Below, one piece after another: positions 60,037-64,000 of a DNA stretch of 64,000 bases. Source of the stretch: Paulownia fortunei (taxonomy: Eukaryota > Streptophyta > Magnoliopsida > Lamiales > Paulowniaceae); contig CM033109.1 of NCBI GenBank assembly GCA_019321725.1, positions 16,523,993 to 16,587,992 of the forward strand. Direction: 5' to 3'. The notes beneath the pieces are model-generated. The model did not search any database. It worked only from the letters and a program-made list of their open reading frames with translations, and was not told the DNA's origin. How positions within the stretch are numbered: position 1 is the first letter of the stretch; every line of letters starts with the position of its first letter. A program made the position numbers and the translations under genes.

Positions 60037-62586
60037 TGTAATACCCAATCCTCACACTACTTACTTGATCGATGTGTTTCATACATTACATGCTACTTAT
60101 CTGCTAATATGCATTAACATTTACATGAAATCTTATATAGCATTCTTAATCGTTAGACCTCTAATGCTATCACATGATATGAGTGGTTGAGGTCTTATGA
60201 TCTAATTAAGAAATTCAATATTTAGATAAGACAAATAATAGATTGGTCAATCTATTGGATATTCATAGGTTATATGTTATAATTTTAGAAGTAATTAAAA
60301 GTATTACTATTAATCTAATATGTTTCGATTCAACTAGATCAAGGTATTTTAAAGGTATACATCCATAAACTAATAATACTTGGGATATTAAACATGATGT
60401 AATTTGATTTAAGTATGATATTTCAAGATCCATATGTGTATATTATTTTTGAAATGAAAATAGACAATCTATTTAAGAATTAGATGTTAATCGATCTGCA
60501 GATAGAATGAACAGTTAAGAAATTAGGGTAGAATTTATTAGCCAATCATACAAAAATTAAAATAGATTGTAAATAAAGAAATAAATGCTAAGAAACACTA
60601 GATTAGAGCTGTATAAGTGGTGTATAATATCATATTTAAACCACCATTTGACACCTCAAGCTTTGTCACCTCATGCTTTCTTATTAACCTTAAACTAACA
60701 TCTCAAGCTAACACCTCAAACCCTTCACCCTTCAGCCATGACCAGACCCTAATTTCAGCAATTTTTAGCTTCCAAACACACAAATAAGGTCTCCAACTGC
60801 TCCAAATTGATTCCAAGTTGAAATAAAAGCAAGAAAAGCAAAGGAGAAGTGATTATCATCAAGTTTAATCTCAAAATCTGTATAGGTAACACTTATCTAT
60901 GGTTTTGCTTTTGGTTTTTAGATTATTCTGAATAGGTTTACTATTTATTAAGATTTCAATATCTCTTATAAAAGTTCTATAAAGTTTTTAGTTAGACTTT
61001 GGTGCACAAAGAAAGGGTTTTTGATGACAAACACTTAATAGGAAATACTTGTAGCAGAAACTGCCACCTTACTATTTTCTTGTGTTGTAGGCTTCAAAAG
61101 TATTTAGTATGTTGAATAAAATCTATAATTATTACCATTTAAATATCCATATATGATTTAAGAGTATTGGAATGAATTTTGATCGGTTAGAAATTAAAAT
61201 AGAGCATGATATTGGAGAAATACTCAAACAGCCAAAGTAGCAAAATCTGTTTTGGTGTGCTGTGAAGGAGACTCAATTAAGGTAGCTAAATCCATGAGTT
61301 TTGGCAATGCTATGGAATGTTTATATATTTTTATATGTTAGCTAAGTGTGGTAAAAAATTTAGAGTGAATAAAAACACCTAGGTTGGGGAGTAACACCTA
61401 AGAAACTAAGAAGTAAGATACGATTGATTAAAGGTAAGTGAAAATTCATTTGCAACTACAATGCATGGACATAATATTTCCTGCCTTATCTATATTAAAT
61501 GTAATCCTTGTGTCTTGATGAGTGTATTATTAGTCTTATAAATATCTTATAATGCATATGTTGCTTGGATGATTGTACATGGGATCTACTGTGTCATTGA
61601 ACATGTCATTCATCAACATTTACACGTGCATGTATAATACATGCTCACAATTGAGATTTTGCATGCATGACATTATTTTTAGAAAGAAAATATTTTAGTT
61701 GGCCACTACTAGTGCACCGAGGCATGAGAGGCGTGCTTATGTCATATTTTGGGGCGCCCCGACTGTTACTTCTCGAAGGATCATAAGGGTTGATAAGGGG
61801 TGTGCCTTTGGGGGTCACAAGAGGGTGGACCACTTGACTGTGCCCTTATTGACTCTGTTGGTAGGATGACTTATAGGGGATCACATGGGAAGACAGGGTA
61901 TAGACCTCTGGTGATCCCAAAAGATGATCCCTGAACTGAGTCAATTTATATATGGCCATGTGATTATTGATATTATTCAGAGCTCTATCAGGTGCATAAT
62001 AGGTAAGCCAAGGGCCCAGTAATGGAAAATGATTTTGAATGAACTATTTTGGTTTAGGAGCTTGCATTCCTAGCATGATTTCATAGAGATGCATCACATT
62101 TATATTAGATTATCGCTTCAGCATGCATGATTTTTATTGACTGAGTGTTAGCTCACGTGGTTCATGCATTGTAGGTAAGTATGGTAAGACTTGAGACCTC
62201 TAGTTTATTGGGCTGGCTGTGGAGCTCATATAGGCTTTCAAAGATTTATGTACATGGATGACGACCTATTGGGGCTATTTTGAAGGCTATGCTTTTGATT
62301 TTATGGTCTATTGTATTATATTAGTGACTTTATATTGTATATCACTTTTCAAATCCATTGTAAATGAGTCTGAGTTTTGTGATGACTTTGATAGACCTTT
62401 TTATCATTCAAATAACTATCTATCTCTATATAATGCTATAAGATGTTAAAGCACTTTACTTTATTAGCGTTATGTCAAACTAACTAACTAGAAAAAAAAA
62501 GTTATACACATACGTACATGCATAAATTATATTGCACAGATTGTGTATATATATATATGTATACATATTTTTGGGAGGTTGTGACA
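60037..62586 (+). repeat. Family 2 3' LTR
   Basis: It starts TGTAATACCCAATCCTCAC and ends GGGAGGTTGTGACA, 2550 bp. It lacks the 354 bp of the 5' LTR but keeps a stretch near 60300-60420 (AAGTATTACTATTAATC) missing from the 5' LTR, so each LTR has its own deletion. Frames at 61645-61833 (minus) and 62258-62449 are LTR sequence with no domain. Confidence 0.85.
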
Positions 62587-62771
62587 TACTTCGCCCAGTT
62601 TATTTCTCCATTTCATGCCTAAAGTCTTTGAACCTTTCAAAAGCCTCAGACTTATATCTCAGAAGATATACAAACCAACACTTAGAGTAAGAATTGGTAA
62701 AGTTAATGAAATAGTGGTAGTTTCCTTGGGCACTAACACTAACCAAAGGAGCGCACACTCTACTTATTCAG
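62587..62771 (-). pseudogene. Ty1/copia integrase core, upstream part
   Basis: On the minus strand this region encodes part of the copia integrase core, including a SEAFERFKDFRHEMEK-like stretch near 62655-62600. It continues, past the family 2 insertion, at 52014. It is cut at about 62771 by the Athila-like LTR, so the copia gag, protease and 5' LTR are not in the window. Confidence 0.7.
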
Positions 62772-63334
62772 TTAAAAGTCTCATAAAGTGTGATATCTTC
62801 AACACCACCATGAGCACAATTGTAGATGTTTTTACCTTACAATTGATACAATTATGTCTTATTTTGTGATAATTGTGTGTAGGAACTAATAAATGAAGAA
62901 ATAGAGTGAAAGATGGAAAATCGATTAAAGAGTTAGCAGAACTTTCAGATGTGCAGTCTTCATATTTCCAGTATAACTTTCTCCACAAAAGTGATATTGA
63001 GCTGATTCATGTAGAAATCTAAGAGATAGGGCTACATTTTTTATGAATATACTAAAATCCAGTACGGTCTAGAAAGTGGTGAAAAATTGGTTGAAAAAGG
63101 CCATAGGAGCTGTAGAACCTGATCTTAGGCAGCAAGTGCAGCGCCAAGGTGTTGTAGAAATTAATTTTTGACAGAATTTTGTAGTGCCTAGGTTAAATAT
63201 AGTTGGATTATCTATATTTCAGTAGTTGCTCACATACTCTCTAGGAACATAACATTCATATACTTATACACTTTATTACTTGTTAGCTCGTAAACTTGCA
63301 GAATTAGATTGTATTGAAGTGCAAGCCACACCAA
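62772..63334 (+). mobile_element. Athila-like 5' LTR (short form)
   Basis: It matches the start of the D Athila-like LTR read in reverse (CTCATAAAGTGTGATAT, then GAAGAAATAGAGTGAAAGAT). At about 560 bp it is much shorter than the 1.55 kb form at 1738-3285; the middle ~1 kb is absent. The first bases TTAAAAGT replace the expected TGATAGG. The ends are approximate. Confidence 0.65.
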
Positions 63335-63339
63335 GTTTT

Positions 63340-63357
63340 TAGCTCCATTATCGGGGA
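63340..63357 (+). promoter_or_regulatory. Degenerate primer binding site, tRNA-Asp type
   Basis: TAGCTCCATTATCGGGGA matches, at 12 of 18, the TGGCGCCGTTGCCGGGGA primer site common in Athila/Tat elements. Most changes are transitions, as expected after methylation decay. Confidence 0.6.
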
Positions 63358-63505
63358 GTGTGTTTTTGTGTGATATAAAAGTTGATTGTCTAGTTGTAGG
63401 TTGACCATTTTGTTTGTTTAATGTTGTTTCCTTTTTTTCCTTTTACTTATTTGTTCTAGTTTACTTTAGTTGTTTTATTTGTTTCTTTTGGAGGTATTTT
63501 ATTAG
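63358..63505 (+). other. Leader of the Athila-like element
   Basis: A short T-rich non-coding stretch between primer site and gag; nothing else seen. Confidence 0.4.
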
Positions 63506-64000
63506 ATACAATGGCAATGTATACACATTATTGGCCAACCGAATGTGTCAATGGGGACTTTTGGAAGTCATGAAGTAGATCCCTTTGAAGCATTAACCAC
63601 CTAAAACAATGCCTTTTCTACAAAGATTGAGAGGTTTTTAGCATGTGCTACTCGTATATCCTTTACATGGCTTCCATGTAAGAACAAAATACCAAATGAA
63701 CAATCCATTGGTAGCACCATAGGTCAATCATGCTTAATATATATGGGATTACAATGAGCAACATGACACTCTTTTCTCCAATAGGTACAATGGCAAGTTC
63801 ACTTGAACATTTCATGGGAAAATGAACACAATATGACATGGTGTGAACCTACTTATCCACCTCAAGAGAATAAGTCAAATCTGGAAGAATTACTGACTCA
63901 ATTCATGAAGAATACTAAGGTTATACTCCAAACTACATCAACATCACTTCAGAGATTGGAAACTCAACTTAGTGAGCTGACTAGTGCACTAGTTGATGAG
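63506..64000 (+). pseudogene. gag: Athila-like gag, partial, runs off the window
   Basis: Broken gag frames. The best part (about 63805-64000) is open to the window edge and reads NISWENEHNMTWCEPTYPP then KSNLEELLTQFMKN and QLSELTSALVDE. It is collinear with the minus-strand copy at 5588-6250 but slightly better kept. Stops occur earlier, for example in the 63600 region. Whether an RT follows cannot be seen here. Confidence 0.7.

Larger units (their letters stand above)
52015..62586 (+). mobile_element. Family 2 Ty3/gypsy chromovirus, full length, nested in copia integrase
   Basis: 5' LTR 52015-54779, primer site 54783-54794, decayed internal region, polypurine tract about 60024-60036, 3' LTR 60037-62586. 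It is flanked by TAGTT (52010-52014) and TACTT (62587-62591), a 4 of 5 target duplication. The copia integrase reads on from one flank to the other on the minus strand, which confirms the insertion. A family 1 solo LTR (55498-57377) interrupts the internal part. Confidence 0.85.

Noticed and set aside
1..64000. Host protein gene, tRNA or rRNA
   Set aside because: All longer frames are explained by retroelements; no tRNA cloverleaf or rRNA sequence was recognised. Short exons of a host gene cannot be fully excluded by eye.
1..64000. A new functional system
   Set aside because: Nothing seen is intact enough or unlike known plant retroelement biology to support this; the non-autonomous gag-protease element and the gag-linked tandem array are the nearest candidates and are reported as such.

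Overview
The window is intergenic, AT-rich DNA from a flowering plant, probably a eudicot. It consists almost entirely of decayed, nested retrotransposons. The evidence is the set of plant-type element lineages present: Ty3/gypsy chromoviruses with a C-terminal chromodomain, Athila-like elements, Ty1/copia, and a plant L1-type LINE. I found no convincing host gene, tRNA, rRNA, CRISPR array or bacterial feature. The species cannot be named from this sequence.

Layout. Block D1 (1-17411) runs into a 100-base N gap (17412-17511). A 6.4 kb segment U (17512-23910) follows, and then block D1 repeats almost perfectly as D2 (23911-41320, offset 23910). The only difference I saw between D1 and D2 is one T in a homopolymer near 17250. 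Unique sequence follows to 64000. This pattern fits a failed contig join (end of contig 1 = start of contig 2) better than a real duplication.

Inside D: a broken gypsy-type gag pseudogene is split by a copia LTR (1415 to 15673). That LTR is itself filled by a minus-strand, Athila-like element carrying gag and protease but no reverse transcriptase (about 1738-6250), and by a complete but dead chromovirus, 'family 1' (7177-15485). A LINE remnant follows on the minus strand and is cut by another LTR. In U: a second copy of the gag pseudogene, with 63-bp coding repeats, is followed by an array of roughly 50-bp tandem repeats. An Athila-type solo LTR (19357-23807, target duplication TAAAT/TAAAC) interrupts the array, and a chromovirus 'family 2' solo LTR (19567-22430, target duplication CGTAG) interrupts that LTR.

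After D2: the LINE remnant continues to about 44215. It is followed by three copia LTR copies in mixed orientation (44.2-49.9 kb) and then a minus-strand copia pol (RNase H, RT, integrase). The integrase is split by a whole family 2 chromovirus (52015-62586, target duplication TAGTT/TACTT). A family 1 solo LTR (55498-57377, target duplication TTTCA) is inserted inside that element. The window ends in a second Athila-like element on the plus strand (LTR, tRNA-Asp-type primer site, gag) that runs off the edge.

Nothing here works as a pathway. What the window offers is a readable order of insertions and deletions, plus a strong sign of an assembly artefact. All pol genes carry stops and frameshifts, and family 1 also has substituted catalytic residues in RT and RNase H.
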